Part shown: one piece after another, positions 1-10,796 of the stretch
How the letters are laid out: each line of letters starts with the position of its first letter
Position numbering within the stretch: the stretch's first letter is position 1
Assembly (NCBI GenBank): GCA_010015675.1
Contig: ML976984.1
Span: forward strand, 869,534-933,533
Length of the DNA: 64,000 nt
Reading direction: 5' to 3'
From: Byssothecium circinans
Taxonomy: Eukaryota > Ascomycota > Dothideomycetes > Pleosporales > Massarinaceae
The notes under the pieces: model-generated
What the model was told of the DNA's origin: nothing
Databases searched by the model: none
The model's input: only the letters and a program-made list of their open reading frames with translations
Position numbers and translations under genes: made by a program

Positions 1-2
1 AG

Positions 3-347
3 GATTATTGGGAAAACAAAAACATCCCTCTCATGCAAGCTCTCCTCGGAGACTTGTTCCCCATCCAGTACAGACGCCACTATCTCGCCCGGATCGAGCG
101 CAAAGGTTTCGGGGGGCCGGCGAACCCAGACCATCCTCCGCTCATGCTAAGGGGATCACCGAACGATTTTCCTCTTGACGGGATTGCGGAAATGACATGG
201 GAAGACGAGAAGACATTTCAAAAGTTTTACAAGGCGATACATGAAACGGATACAGCTTTGAAGCTAGCAAAAGACGAAGACTTGTTCCTAGAACCAGGGA
301 CGATGAAGGCTGTGGTGGTGGGCGACTCAACATTTACTGGACGATGA
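3..347 (+). CDS. EthD-domain protein, 3' part only
   Basis: The reading frame is open from the left edge to a stop at 345-347, so only the C-terminal 114 residues are seen and the true start lies outside the window. The visible part has the EthD-like dimeric alpha/beta-barrel signature of fungal proteins: a Y-W-E...H/N-I-P-L helix start, then LLGDLFP, the RHYLARIERKGFGGPANPD segment, DGIAEMTW and a final VVVGD strand. Family members are small (about 130 residues) ferredoxin-like barrels. Some act in degradation of aromatic compounds or polyketide tailoring, but most have no known substrate. No signal peptide can be judged. The family is likely; the function is open. Confidence 0.75.
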   Translation, partial: DYWENKNIPLMQALLGDLFPIQYRRHYLARIERKGFGGPANPDHPPLMLRGSPNDFPLDGIAEMTWEDEKTFQKFYKAIHETDTALKLAKDEDLFLEPGTMKAVVVGDSTFTGR

Positions 348-866
348 AACCGAAAGAATAATACACCAGTACTAGGAACGCATCTTTGCACATATGAGCC
401 GTATGGTGCTGGGTGGAAGCAAGAAAAGGGATCCATGGAGAAGTTGTGGGAAGGAAACTTAATGGAGTAATATTAGTAGGGAATATCATTGACTGCAAAA
501 ACTGAAGTTATTTTTTATGAGTTTACTTTCATTTTTGAATATTGAGGTGGTAGACGGAGGAAGCCCGTGAGTGTAGCGCTATGCCATTACACCGGTCTCA
601 GAGCGAGCACTCTATTTGTCTAGAGCTAATTGAGGCATAGACGGATTTTTGGCCCACAGTCAGACGTTGAATTGACAACTTGATGCTCCCATAGCGAAAT
701 CGATCGTGTACGCATGCTTGCTCCTGCTCGTTCAACTCTCCAGCGGTGGTCGGACATCTTCGGGATACTTTCTTCCAAAACAAAGCCACGTCGACTCCAC
801 ACAAATGTTGATCTTCGAACAATGAAAGTCACGTAAATACCCACCCGCTGCCCAATGCCGAGCCAC
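348..866. other. Intergenic, no gene seen
   Basis: This holds the tail-to-tail 3' flanks of the EthD gene and the minus-strand gene at 867-1570. I see only short overlapping frames without splice signals or family resemblance. Confidence 0.6.
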
Positions 867-1570
867 TTAAGTACGCAGCTCGATACCTTCCGCCTTTGCG
901 ATCTGCTCGAGCGACTCAATCCGCTTCTTCCACGCATCCGACTCTTTCTGGTGCGCTGACCAAGCTTTGTCAACGACTATATCACGCTCACCCCGAATCT
1001 GGCTGTAGTCCGGTGGAGTGACTTCGGTCTTATCATCGCACTCCTGGTCGTACAGCTCACGCACCAACCTATGCAGCTTCCACATACCGGCACAGCTCAG
1101 CTCCTTACAGACCTGCTCAAGCTTATCATTCTTGACACGACGCTTGTCCTGGATCTCCTTCTCCTTGGTCCAGTCCTGTACCTGCTGCTTGAACTTTTCA
1201 TGGGCGCTGTCGTACACGGTATCGAAACGATTGTAGCTGTCCTCTACAGCCCTCTTGCACGCTTTGATCACGGCGGCGATGATGCGGGCTAACTCTCCGG
1301 CTCTCTGGCTCGTGCAAGGATCGTTGCTGTGGGCGGCGCTCTAGTCGTTGCGTCAGTGGCAATAAGGTAAGTGTGGTGTAGAGAGGCGCCACGTACGCGA
1401 CGGATATTCCCGAGGTCCTCCTTCAGGCAGCCAAGCTCCAGCTTACGCTTAAATGACTCTTCAATCAGGCCGTCGAAGATCTCGGTCGCGCCTTCCTTGA
1501 TCTGCTCAAGGAGATCGACCTCGCCTTCGTTGCCTTTCAGCAGGTTGTCCAGAGTAGCATTGGCCAGCAT
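867..1570 (-). CDS. Hypothetical helical protein, two exons
   Basis: The model is complement(join(867..1304,1397..1570)), 203 residues. Exon 1 runs from ATG at 1570 to ...GNIRR. The intron has donor GTACGT at 1396 and a CAG acceptor ending at 1305, both phase 0, and exon 2 begins RAGELARIIAAVIKAC. The protein is strongly charged and predicted helical, with EKFKQQVQDWTKEKEIQDKRR and WKKRIESLEQIAKAEGIE likely coiled-coil segments. There is no signal peptide or membrane span. I do not recognise the family; its size and composition resemble small structural or adaptor proteins. The intron could instead end at a second in-frame AG 12 nt downstream, removing four residues. Confidence 0.65.
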
Positions 1571-2496
1571 GATGATTGGGGCGGCGGCGGGATATGTTCA
1601 ATCGAAGTGGCTTTGGGAGGGGAATGAGCGAGTTGAGCAAAGTGTGTGCGGCGTGTTGTGTAGGTGGAGTGGATGTGAAGGTGAGGGGAGCACAAAGCCG
1701 CGCGCCTTCTCCCTCTTTCCCTCTCTGTTTACCGTTTGCTTCGACAAACCACAGTACGATCACCTATGGATAGCGTTACGAGACTTCGGACGCATCGCTG
1801 TAGGTACATCCTATCCCTCTCACTAGATGCTATAACCATTTGATTCATATGTTTGGTAAGTAGCAATCCCGGGCGTTAAAGATACCATACAGTATGTATG
1901 TTTCTGCAGCTTACTGAAGTGGAAAGACTTGACATAGTTTGAGTATTCTGAATCCCTGTCCTATCCCAAAGGAATTCTAAGTACGCTACATCCTTGCTAT
2001 CGTCGCGCTCAGGCCCGCTGATGATACACTGATATAGTTACGTCGACGCCCGGTCTCAGACCCACACCTCGTATAGTCTCCTCATCACTGGCCGAAAGCA
2101 GCACAAAATCGCACTTGCATCCTTTTAGTTCAGCTGTTGATCGCCGGTGGAACTTGGGGGAAGCTTTGCAAAAAATCGGATCAGGTCCGTTTCCCGAGAG
2201 GTCGTTGTTGCGAGACCGGTGTCTAATAGAGACATACCATGCAATAAAACTCAATGCTCGCCACAGGATAAAGTTGAAAAGTTGAGGCAGGTATTAGAAG
2301 AAGAGTATGATGAGAATCAATTATCTACTACACCAGCAGTAGCATTCCTTCCTCACACAAAATATAACCAAAGGAAAGGTATCATATAAAAATAATCCAG
2401 CCAGCCCCATCCACCAACCCAAAAAAAATCCAAGTAAAAAGAAGTAAAGAAATATATACACAACCACCCCCAACACCCTCCCCTCTCCACATCTCC
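1571..2496. other. Intergenic, no convincing gene
   Basis: The right part is the 3' flank of the minus-strand gene at 2497-4752, and the left part is the promoter region of the gene ending at 867. A minus-strand frame at 2009-2254 lacks an ATG and looks random. Confidence 0.55.
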
Positions 2497-4752
2497 CTAC
2501 AACTTACTCCAATTCCTCGTAATCATAACCACCACCCCCGCCACAACCTTAATCGCAACCTTCAACACAAACACCGCCGCCTTGAACGCAAAAGTCAACA
2601 CACTTATCACCGTTCTTGCCACGAAGGGTAATCTGTCCTCATCACCTTTGGTCTTCTGTGCCTTCTTCGCTTCCTTAGTACTCGTCTTCGTCTTCGTCTT
2701 GGTTTGCCCATGCCAATCGCCGAGCTCAATGTCCTTATCGAACGAGTCCCCTCTTGATAAGGATGATGTAGCTGAAGTCTTCATCGACCATTTCCGCAGG
2801 TTGGAGACGGGGACCGGCGGTTTCGCCTTGCCGCCCCAAGCGTTGAAACCGTCTTTGAAGGCTTCACGGAAGGCTTTGGCGTCAGATTCGGGTTTGGGTT
2901 CTACACCAACACTGGGTGGTGGTGGTTCGAAGTTCTCTTGACTGGTATGTCTGCTGTTCTTCCTTCCGCGTACGGCCTCTGCTACTGCGACGGCGAGGAG
3001 TGCAGACGCTGCGACATCAGGAAGAAAAGGGTTGCCGAAGCGTGTGAGGGCTCCGAGGTTCAGGGAAAGTGCGTCGTTTGTGAAGTCGAGGCGGGCGAGG
3101 AGTGCATCGTCGGCGGTGGCGTCCGTAGTTGTTGGGAGTTGCGTGACTGACATCTCGGACGGGGTGATTGAAATGGGCCGGACGTCGTTGTTGAGACTGT
3201 CTAATCGAGGCGGAGGTATGAGGGGAGAGAATGCATTCGCTCTTGGTGAAGAAGGGGAGAGAATGTATGGGTTCATCAGCGTGATCGATGCTGGCTTACG
3301 AAGCGGTAGCTGAGGCGTAGATGGCATGTTGTGGCCATAGAATTGTGTTACGGGACGTGTCGATGGCCTGTTTATAGCAGAGCAGTCGCCTTCGATTTTG
3401 ATGGGAAATGTTCCTAGTGTAGGGTGGTTGAGCTGATAAGTACCTGCTGAAGGCAAGTGCTGCGCCCAGGGGTTGGCTTGTTGATTTGGATCATCCCGCG
3501 TCCACGTTAAGGCACAACATTCACGTTGGGCTGCTCCACCTAGCACATCTTCAGCAAGACGCTGCGCAGCGGGTGATGTCGCACCGGGATCGCTGATCGC
3601 GATACGCGATGCAACCGGTGAGTTTGCCGCAGCATCGAGAGCTTGCAGCGCGGCGAGTTTGGGGAAGATACTTGTCAGGAGTGTGACAGGGTCCTGCTGA
3701 TGCGGATCAAACATAGCGGTATCCATTGACGGTGGTGCCATAAGATCAAGCTGAGCGATAGGTAGAACTCGGGGCTGTGTAGGGTGATGTCGTTGAATCA
3801 CTAACTCATTCATGATGCTCGGTATCTCATTATTACCAGCAAGGTTAGCTTGGGCCAGACTATAGAATGGCAGCGAGGGTGTCGTGCCAAATGTGATTGT
3901 TGGGTTTGCCACTGTCGCTCGGTGCATTCGCAAAGTATACATTTGCACTGCTGGTTCTGCCTGACCGTTGGTAGCTACCCAGAGGTTATCCAAGAGATTT
4001 GAAGGCGTGAAAAAAGGCTTCGGGGGAGGACTCGCGGTTCCTTTGTTGGAGACATTGCTATGTGGCACGTAGAACTCGGGGGAATATGGTGATCGGCTGA
4101 TCTGTGTCCTTGGAATATGGGTTGGTGATGCTTGTGTTGGCTTGTATGCTTGTTGAGCAAGAGCTTTCGTTGGATCGTACACGGGGAAAATCGATCGCAT
4201 TGGCATTTGCTCTTGAGGTGACGTACTTCGAAGCTGTGTCGCTGTGCTATTTGCTCGCACTAATGTTGGGCTAGTAGAGAACGCTGGGGACACAGTCCGG
4301 TTCGGTTCCGGAGTAGCACGAGGCGACCTTCTTTGAGCCTGGCCATCATCCAGCGGAGAGACAGGAGAAGGGACTCTGCCATTTGGAACCCTTTTTGAAG
4401 ACTTGCGAGGCAGAGTAGGCGAGGGGTGTCGTTGTCGGGGTGGCGAATCAAAGACCGGTCTACTTTGAGAAGGCGGTGTTTGTTTCGCGAACGATGGTGG
4501 TATATGTGCTTGAGGTGGTGGGGCTACCGAAGAAGAGGGAGGTGCTATTGAGCTCGAGGGTGAGACGGGAACCGAGTTGACTTTAATGACGAGCTCATGG
4601 AAGTCGGGTTGCGGTTTTGTGGACTGAGCGCTGTCCATGCTGTCTGCTGGTGGCTCTGGAGTCGAAGTCTTGACACGAAGCCTCTTGCTCGGACTCGTTT
4701 GCCTTGGTGGACGAGGCGGTGGGGGAAATAGTTGTAGTGCTGAACCCGCCAT
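2497..4752 (-). CDS. Long proline/serine-rich fungal protein with hydrophobic C-terminal tail
   Basis: This is a single exon of 751 residues from ATG at 4752 to TAG at 2497-2499. The first ~250 residues are low-complexity, rich in Pro, Ser and Thr, starting MAGSALQLFPPPPRPPRQTS with basic KRLR, so largely disordered. The middle (about 255-620) is less biased, with PFYSLAQANLAGNNEIPSIM and QRECCALTWTRDDPNQQANPW. The last ~45 residues contain a long hydrophobic helix (TVISVLTFAFKAAVFVLKVA and following) before a basic NWSKL end, which suggests a tail anchor or membrane-surface helix. From memory, related dothideomycete proteins are sometimes labelled acetylserotonin methyltransferase-like. I see no methyltransferase motif here and do not adopt that name. 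The function is unknown. Confidence 0.8.
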   Translation of the reverse strand: MAGSALQLFPPPPRPPRQTSPSKRLRVKTSTPEPPADSMDSAQSTKPQPDFHELVIKVNSVPVSPSSSIAPPSSSVAPPPQAHIPPSFAKQTPPSQSRPVFDSPPRQRHPSPTLPRKSSKRVPNGRVPSPVSPLDDGQAQRRSPRATPEPNRTVSPAFSTSPTLVRANSTATQLRSTSPQEQMPMRSIFPVYDPTKALAQQAYKPTQASPTHIPRTQISRSPYSPEFYVPHSNVSNKGTASPPPKPFFTPSNLLDNLWVATNGQAEPAVQMYTLRMHRATVANPTITFGTTPSLPFYSLAQANLAGNNEIPSIMNELVIQRHHPTQPRVLPIAQLDLMAPPSMDTAMFDPHQQDPVTLLTSIFPKLAALQALDAAANSPVASRIAISDPGATSPAAQRLAEDVLGGAAQRECCALTWTRDDPNQQANPWAQHLPSAGTYQLNHPTLGTFPIKIEGDCSAINRPSTRPVTQFYGHNMPSTPQLPLRKPASITLMNPYILSPSSPRANAFSPLIPPPRLDSLNNDVRPISITPSEMSVTQLPTTTDATADDALLARLDFTNDALSLNLGALTRFGNPFLPDVAASALLAVAVAEAVRGRKNSRHTSQENFEPPPPSVGVEPKPESDAKAFREAFKDGFNAWGGKAKPPVPVSNLRKWSMKTSATSSLSRGDSFDKDIELGDWHGQTKTKTKTSTKEAKKAQKTKGDEDRLPFVARTVISVLTFAFKAAVFVLKVAIKVVAGVVVMITRNWSKL

Positions 4753-6065
4753 GACGATCCTCCTCTTGAAGCTGCCGTGGAATCTAAAAATATAGAAGAA
4801 GTCCGGCTCTCAGAGTATCCGAAGGAAGAACCAGACTTGAGTCGGTAGACCAACAGCTCAAGACGAAAAAAGTATGTACAGAGCCGGGTATTGTGGGGTG
4901 ATGGAGTTTAAGATGGTTTGTGCTCCCCTCCCACGGGGATACTCTGAGTATGCAGCGAAGCAATAGCGGCTTCCTGTTGTTTCATTGCAGCATACTGCTC
5001 CATTGGGCCCTCATGGAGGTCAAACAATCCAATCATAATGCTGACAATCCTCGGCGCTCATATCGGATGGTAGGCGGCGGTTATTATTTTTGGTGGTTGG
5101 CTACTCTGACTTTAAGCGCCAGCTCTTGCAGCTCGCTACTCCACCAACCTTGGCCACCAGACCCTGTACATCACGACCATTCGTCGGGTACGGTGTGCTG
5201 GCCCTGCGCACGGGGCACTGATGTATGTGACGAACAGTTCGACGGGCCGATGCAACCAATTCGGCCATCTATTTTGAGCGCTTATGTACAGAGGGATTCG
5301 GCGAGGCCAACGACACTTTTGTGCCTGGCATTCGCCAGCGACGGCGAGAACCATGGTCGGATCCTTTTGTGATGCAGCCAGCGATTTTCGGCATGTTGAT
5401 ATGTGGTAGTCATCCGGCTTCTGTTCAGTCCGAATGCATGCCGCCTAACAGGTACACACATGCTATTTCCAGCATCAGCGTAGTGAGCAGCTGGAAGGAG
5501 CAGGGCGTCGGAGAGCAGCGATAAAATTGCATCCCATTTGATGGGGCGGAGGCTTCCAGCAATGCAGCCACGATAAGTGTGAGCGGTTGTGCAGACCGAA
5601 GGGGCGTTTCGTAGCCGCCGGCGCATCGGACGGATTTTGCGCTAGCCCAAGACGGACTAGGAGCATCAAACATTTGGAGAACCACATGCAGCGTCCATGG
5701 ACATCCAGGTGTCAATGTTCGAGAATGTATGCATTTGACTCGGTGTGGTGTAGCCCTTTTCGAGGCGATATCGATTCGGGTCAGTAGTAGAAACCTAAAT
5801 TCATCATGTCCCCGTCAAGTTTGTAGGTGTCCTTCGGTGCAGGACGACCACTACTTCCCCCCCACTTTCAGTATATCAAATGCTAAACAAGCCATTTCAA
5901 AATCCGTCAAGCTCTAATGTGTTCATGGGATCAATGGTGCATTTGTATTCAAGTTCGAGATCGTCAAGAAGACGCTAGACCTGTTTAATCTTATCGATAA
6001 CCTTAATTATCCCACTTGAGAAAAGTTCCATCGGCCATGGTGGGTGAACGTCCACAACATCCAAA
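4753..6065. other. Intergenic between divergent genes
   Basis: About 1.3 kb separates the minus-strand gene starting at 4752 from HGH1 at 6066. Many short frames cross it on both strands, but none has a family resemblance or a consistent splice pattern. It should contain both promoters and 5' leaders. Confidence 0.55.
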
Positions 6066-7436
6066 ATGCCGACCGAACTAGAGGAGGTAAGTTCTTTGAA
6101 CCTCATAAGCTACTTCGTTGCTAACACGCGACCCAGCTAGTCGAGTTTCTACACCACGGAAACACGCAGATCAGACAAGTTGGTACAAATCACCTCTCCC
6201 GCAACCCCGCCACAAGCAGAAGCCTAACACATTCGAAGCTGCCGAAAACCTAGTCGGCTACTCGCAGTCGAACTTGAACCTCTTCAAACGAAATCAACTC
6301 GAGCCGGTCAAAGACCTCAAACTTCTCGTCAAAGACTATGCGCCCATAGCGAAGAATGCGCTCGACATCCTTATCAACATCTCAGTCGACGCTGAAGTGC
6401 TCAAGCACCTCGCAAAGGATGATGCCTTCCTCGAAACTCTAATATCGCGGATAACCGTATGTCAGTTCCCCAATATATACTGAAAGGGCTGGACGGAGAC
6501 TCATGCGCGAAACAGAATAAGAAAGAGCCGAATGCGAACGGGATCGCGATGCTCCTCGCCAACATGGCGAAGGATGACTCGTTACAACGTGTACTAGAGC
6601 TGAAGCGCGATGTACCTAAGGAACTATCGACTTCGAGTTGGGCCATAGACCAGCTGTTCGACTGTTTCGTCAAGGGCGCTGAAGGAGGGTACAACAAGGA
6701 CGCAGACTATGATTACTTGTCATATTTCTTTGCTGACTTGGGGAAGGTACGTATCCTCAGTGCTTAACCATTGCTCCATACTGATCATACGTCGAAGTTT
6801 CCCAAAGGACGCGAATACCTCACTAAACCGCAAACCCACGACTCCAACATCATCCCTTTGACCAAGATCCAAGTCTTCACCTCCCATCCCTCGCACATCC
6901 GTCGTCTCGGCGTAGCATCCACAATCAAAAACGCGACCTTCAACGTTGAATCGCATCCCACTCTCCTATCAAATCTGTCACCCGATCCGACTCTTCCTCC
7001 ACCCTCTGTCGGCGCGAACCTTCTCCCATACCTCCTTCTGCCACTTATGGGGCCCGAGGAATACTCCGACGAAGACACAGAAGGTATGCTCGATGAGCTA
7101 CAACTCCTCGAACCAGACAAAGAGCGGGAAAGCGATGTAGAGATCATGAAGACACATTTGGAAACACTACTACTGTTGAGTACCACAAGAGAAAGCCGAG
7201 ACGTGCTGCGGAAAGTCAAAGTCTACCCTATCGTGAGGGAATGCCATCTCCATGTCGAGAACGAAGATGTAAGAGAGGCTTGCGATCGCGTGGTACAGAT
7301 CCTTATGCGGAAAGAGGAAGGTGAGGAAGAAGATATTCCGGACTTCGAAGCGGCTGGTGTTGGATCTGACAAGGGTAGAATGGTGGAGCTGAAGGAGGAC
7401 GAAGACGATGAGGATTATCAGCTCATTGATGTATGA
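6066..7436 (+). CDS. HGH1: Hgh1-family eEF2 folding chaperone
   Basis: The model is join(6066..6086,6137..6182,6239..6456,6516..6746,6798..7436), 384 residues; all five exons join in frame with GT-AG introns of 50, 56, 59 and 51 nt. The start MPTELEELVEFLHHGNTQIR and FKRNQLEPVKDLKLLVKDYA, then NGIAMLLANMAKDD and GGYNKDADYDYLSYFFADL, are typical of Hgh1 (FAM203), an armadillo-like solenoid with DUF383 and DUF384 regions. The DUF384 part is near residues 275-360 (EDTEGMLDELQLLEPDKERE). Yeast Hgh1 is a cytosolic chaperone that works with TRiC/CCT in folding translation elongation factor 2. The C-terminus is a normal acidic tail. A read-through of intron 2 would hit a stop, so the second intron is needed. 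Confidence 0.93.
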
Positions 7437-7483
7437 TAGTAGTAACCTGGTTTGGTATGTCGGAGGTGTGACTCCGCTTTCGA

Positions 7484-7655
7484 CAACTTTGTAAAAGTAG
7501 TCCAAACTTTTGACGCGACCCTGAAAACTGTGCATCTTTCCACTAGCTGAAGAGGTCTTGGTGGGTTCTTAAACTTTGCAAGATTAGTCCAGACTTCTGA
7601 CGCGACACTGTACACTATATATCTTTCCACTAGTCGAAGAAGCCTCGGTGGGTTC
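7484..7655. repeat. Diverged 87-bp tandem repeat, two units
   Basis: Two copies of an approximately 87-bp unit follow one another. Landmarks are agtcc at 7499 and 7586, tttgacgcgac or cttctgacgcgac right after, atctttccactag in both, and ggtgggttc ending at 7568 and 7655. A third, weaker trace (tagtccagacttgcaac) is near 7782. The copies differ by many substitutions and small indels, so the duplication is old. It sits in the 3' flanks between HGH1 and the minus-strand gene at 7957-8387. The remaining flank up to 7956 shows no gene, only a (CCCA)n run around 7922-7940. Confidence 0.75.
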
Positions 7656-7956
7656 GATGCATGTCCTATGCTAGCTTCAAGGCTGGGCTAATGCGCGTAT
7701 TTGTCCAAATCAATGCACGTTTTCGACAGAATGACGGCCGAAAGCGACCATATCTTGCGAAATGGAAGCTTTGGATAGGTAGTCCAGACTTGCAACACCA
7801 CGTATAACAACGAAAGAAAGTTCACAAGATATCGTACCACCGTTCATTTCAATCACTACTACCATCTACTACTACTAACCAAGCCCACAAAAACCTATGC
7901 GGGCTACTCAAAACCCGGCGAAACCCACCCACCCACCCACCGAGTACCAACATCAC

Positions 7957-8387
7957 CTAGTGGTACCAGATCGCCACCGAGATCGACAAGGTGACCGCCA
8001 TCACCCCGAGCACAGCGAACCAAGCAAACCCAGCCTTGGACAACGCGCCACCGCCATCTAGCTTCTGGGTGACGGCCCCAGAAAAGTCAGGAGGACTGGT
8101 GCTTGATGTCGTCCCATTGGCGGTGGGCGTTGCCCAGCTGAGGGTGCTGGTGATGGTTGTCGTCGCGTGGAGGGTGGTCGTGACTTCGAGGATGACCACG
8201 TCGCTCTCGTTGCGGGCGAGGACCGTGGGCTGCGGGGGAGTGGTGATGGTTCCCTCGTTGAAGACGGCGACGGCGGCAGCTATATGTATCAGTCTGTCTA
8301 TCGCACATAAAGAATTGAAGGATTGGAGGACTTACCGGCAGCGCCCATGACGAAGAGAAAGAACTGGAGGAACTTGAGGAACTGCAT
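7957..8387 (-). CDS. Small secreted or surface-anchored Ser/Thr-rich protein
   Basis: The model is complement(join(7957..8279,8336..8387)), 124 residues. ATG at 8387 opens a signal peptide (MQFLKFLQFFLFVMGAAAAA). The 56-nt intron (GTAAGT...ATAG) interrupts an alanine codon. The mature part is short and Thr/Ser-rich (LEVTTTLHATTTITSTLSW) with N-glycosylation sequons NES and NGT. It ends in one hydrophobic helix (GFAWFAVLGVMAVTLSISVA) followed by IWYH. That layout fits either a type I membrane protein or a GPI-anchored cell-wall protein with a possible omega site near DGGGALSK. Many fungal wall proteins look like this without a known role. I do not recognise a specific family. Confidence 0.75.
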
Positions 8388-9583
8388 TGTCGGAAGCGAG
8401 TTGTCTAGGAGAGGGTTAGAGCCCGTTTGGAACTGGCGGTTAGGAGTTGATTTTGTTCGCGGCTGTGTCGAATGGGACTTTTTCCTTGCCGATGCCGGTA
8501 CCGCTTGTTGTGTGAATTGCCGGGTGTCGTGCCGTATACCCACGTCCTCTCCAGCGCTGAAGTAGTACCAACCCATACCCATACCACCAAAGCAATGCAA
8601 GGCCGCAGCAAAGAGAAAAACGGCGAACGAAGCAAAGCGAAGCAAAGCAATGGAAAGAAACGCCAAAGCCACAATACAATACGAGAAAATGAGATTTCCT
8701 TACCGTATGGGAGAGCGTCGGTACGCGACGAGGTGCTTTGCTTTGACGTAGCGTCGAGTGTTGCCAATCGGATCAAGGGTCGATCACAAGAGCGAAGAAA
8801 GAGTCGTGCGTAGGCGAGAGATCTTGATTGTAGAAGATGGGAGTGAGAGCGTTGTTGGTGTTGCGTATGAGACGTTGTTGTTGCTGCGAAGGAGAGGAGG
8901 ATTCGAGTGGACGGAAAATGTGGGCGTTTGTTTTGGCTGTCGAGCAACGGCGTCACAAGGGAAATGAAATTGACGGTGACGCTGTGTTTGCGAACTAATC
9001 TTGGACGAGCGAGTCGACGTGGACGTGAAGGGAATTTCATCCACTGCAGTAGTTGAAATAGACGGCGTGTTATTGGGTAAGCGTGCAAACGGACAATAGG
9101 GAGCATATGGCGATCTGCATGGCCGGCTGCTGTCAAGCGTTTGTGGTGACACGGTTTTACTTGACTATTATTCCGCGGGATAGCCTAAAGATGGAAGATG
9201 CTGGGGAAAGTATATGGGGCGATATGTGTGACTAATAAGAAAGAGTATGTGTGTGGATGCAAGCCCTTTTCGTATAGGAAGAGATGGAGAAAGATGAATG
9301 TTTTGAGAGATACCACGAAGAAGACAGTAGAGACGTAGACGAAAGGAGAGAACAAATGACCCTTCAACTGCTCGGACCAAATCAGATGGCATCAAGGCAG
9401 GACGCCAGTAACCTAAATGGTCTCCATTTTCGTGTATAATGCTCTATAAGGGTTAGCCATGGCGTTAGACTGCGATAATCCTACGGACCAATACATACCT
9501 TGTCTATATAAAGCTAAGATGTGAACATGTCTTTCTATTTCCTTTTGATGCGGAATCATTGCAACGCCAAGGATGCTCCACTC
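8388..9583. other. Intergenic, about 1.2 kb without a supported gene
   Basis: This contains the promoter and 5' leader of the minus-strand gene at 8387 and the 3' flank of the DUF2458 gene. A 243-codon minus-strand frame (8405-9136) has low-complexity, Arg/Ser/Leu-rich composition and no recognisable domain; I treat it as chance. Confidence 0.5.
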
Positions 9584-10366
9584 TCAATCCCCATACAAAT
9601 CCTCCAAGTGATTTAGCATCTTCCGCTGCAATTCAAGCAACTGCTTCTTCGTGACCTTCTTGTCCTGGCCCGCCTCATCATCCTCAGGGCTAGCACCATC
9701 CGCAAGGATGAGTTCCTGCTTCGTACCAAAGAATGGTACACCCAAGCCTTTCAGGTTCGCAGACTGTGAATCAACCATAAGACGACAGGCGCGGTAGACC
9801 TTTAGGTCGTACTCAGAAAGCTCCTCTTTCTCGCGCTCTGGAGTTCGGAGAGGCGTGCTGTTGCCCAGAATCCCTGATGGCAGAGCAGCTCGTTGCGTCT
9901 TCTCGTTCTCTCGTTTGGCTTTTTGCTCATCGATGAGACGCTGTCGTCCGGCTTCCCAGTCCTTCATGTTCCGCTCCTGATCCTTCATCAGCTTCCGTAC
10001 TGCATTCGAAAAATCCGGGTTCTGCGCCGCAACCTTGTTGACGCAACGGAGGCCATGTTTCCATTCTGTAATGGTGGCCGGGTTAATAATGGGAGTAGAG
10101 ACTCGCTGCTGCGGTGCCGGTTGTGGAATTGGCGACGGTGATGGCTGGCCATACTGTCTGGGATCTTGTGGTTGGTTGAGGGCGTAGTATCCGTTCGGTT
10201 GTTCAGGGGTATAGATGGCTTGCTGATTGTCTGGAAAACCTAGGATTTGGCCTGGATTGTAAACTTGCTGAGAAACCTCCGCCGGATGGTTCTGTGTGTT
10301 GGGCAGATTGGCAAGTGTTGCGAGGATTTGCTCCAGATCAAGGTTTTGAGGGTTGTTGTCCGCCAT
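9584..10366 (-). CDS. DUF2458-family protein
   Basis: This is a single exon of 260 residues from ATG at 10366 (MADNNPQNLDLEQILATLAN). The longer open frame upstream has no ATG. The N-terminus NLDLEQILATLANLP, the central ITEWKHGLRCVNKVAAQNP, the basic coiled segment KLMKDQERNMKDWEAGRQRL, the late GLGVPFFGTKQELI and the C-terminal QLLELQRKMLNHLEDLYGD match the fungal DUF2458 pattern. A Pro/Gln-rich linker (about residues 60-95) separates the first helix from the core. The family is conserved in fungi with a predicted coiled coil, and its role is not established. It is head-to-head with the Cox14-family gene at 10797. Confidence 0.82.
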   Translation of the reverse strand: MADNNPQNLDLEQILATLANLPNTQNHPAEVSQQVYNPGQILGFPDNQQAIYTPEQPNGYYALNQPQDPRQYGQPSPSPIPQPAPQQRVSTPIINPATITEWKHGLRCVNKVAAQNPDFSNAVRKLMKDQERNMKDWEAGRQRLIDEQKAKRENEKTQRAALPSGILGNSTPLRTPEREKEELSEYDLKVYRACRLMVDSQSANLKGLGVPFFGTKQELILADGASPEDDEAGQDKKVTKKQLLELQRKMLNHLEDLYGD

Positions 10367-10796
10367 ATTCTTGGGTTGCTGTGATGATGAAGAAGAAGGC
10401 CAAAAAGGATCCGGCCTGGACAGCCCCACCTGGATTGATGACCTTTATGCAGGAGCTTGCGATGTCGAAGTCGTAGGAAGACGAACGCGAAGACGGGACA
10501 TGTCGAGCTGTTTGTTGGGTGGTATCCAAACGCCTTGAAAAGCTTAAGGCCCGCTCAGCTATACTTTTCAGGCATTTTTCCCTCGTCGAAAGCAATTACA
10601 CACCAGGTGCGTTCGTCAATGAGGTTCAGACGTCCATGAATGATGACAGCTGCAGGAACAAAGTAGCACCGACGCCCGAGCCAACGGCAAGCTCCGCGGC
10701 CAAACTTTTGATCAAATCATACGACTCCGCTTTCGGCCTGCGAGCATCTCGAACCAGCTCCGCTCATTCTTACTCCTCTTTTTCCTTTCAGATAAA
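10367..10796. promoter_or_regulatory. Shared divergent promoter region
   Basis: Only 430 bp separate the start codons of the DUF2458 gene (minus) and the Cox14-like gene (plus), so both promoters must lie here. Pyrimidine-rich stretches (ttcttactcctctttttcct at 10768-10787) immediately precede the plus-strand ATG. This is an inference from spacing; no defined factor site is claimed. Confidence 0.55.

Noticed and set aside
2009..2254. 81-codon minus-strand frame
   Set aside because: It begins without ATG, has no recognised motif, and is not connected by plausible splice sites to a neighbouring exon.
8405..9136. 243-codon minus-strand frame
   Set aside because: It has low-complexity Arg/Ser/Leu composition, no domain, and overlaps the promoter of the small surface-protein gene; most likely chance.
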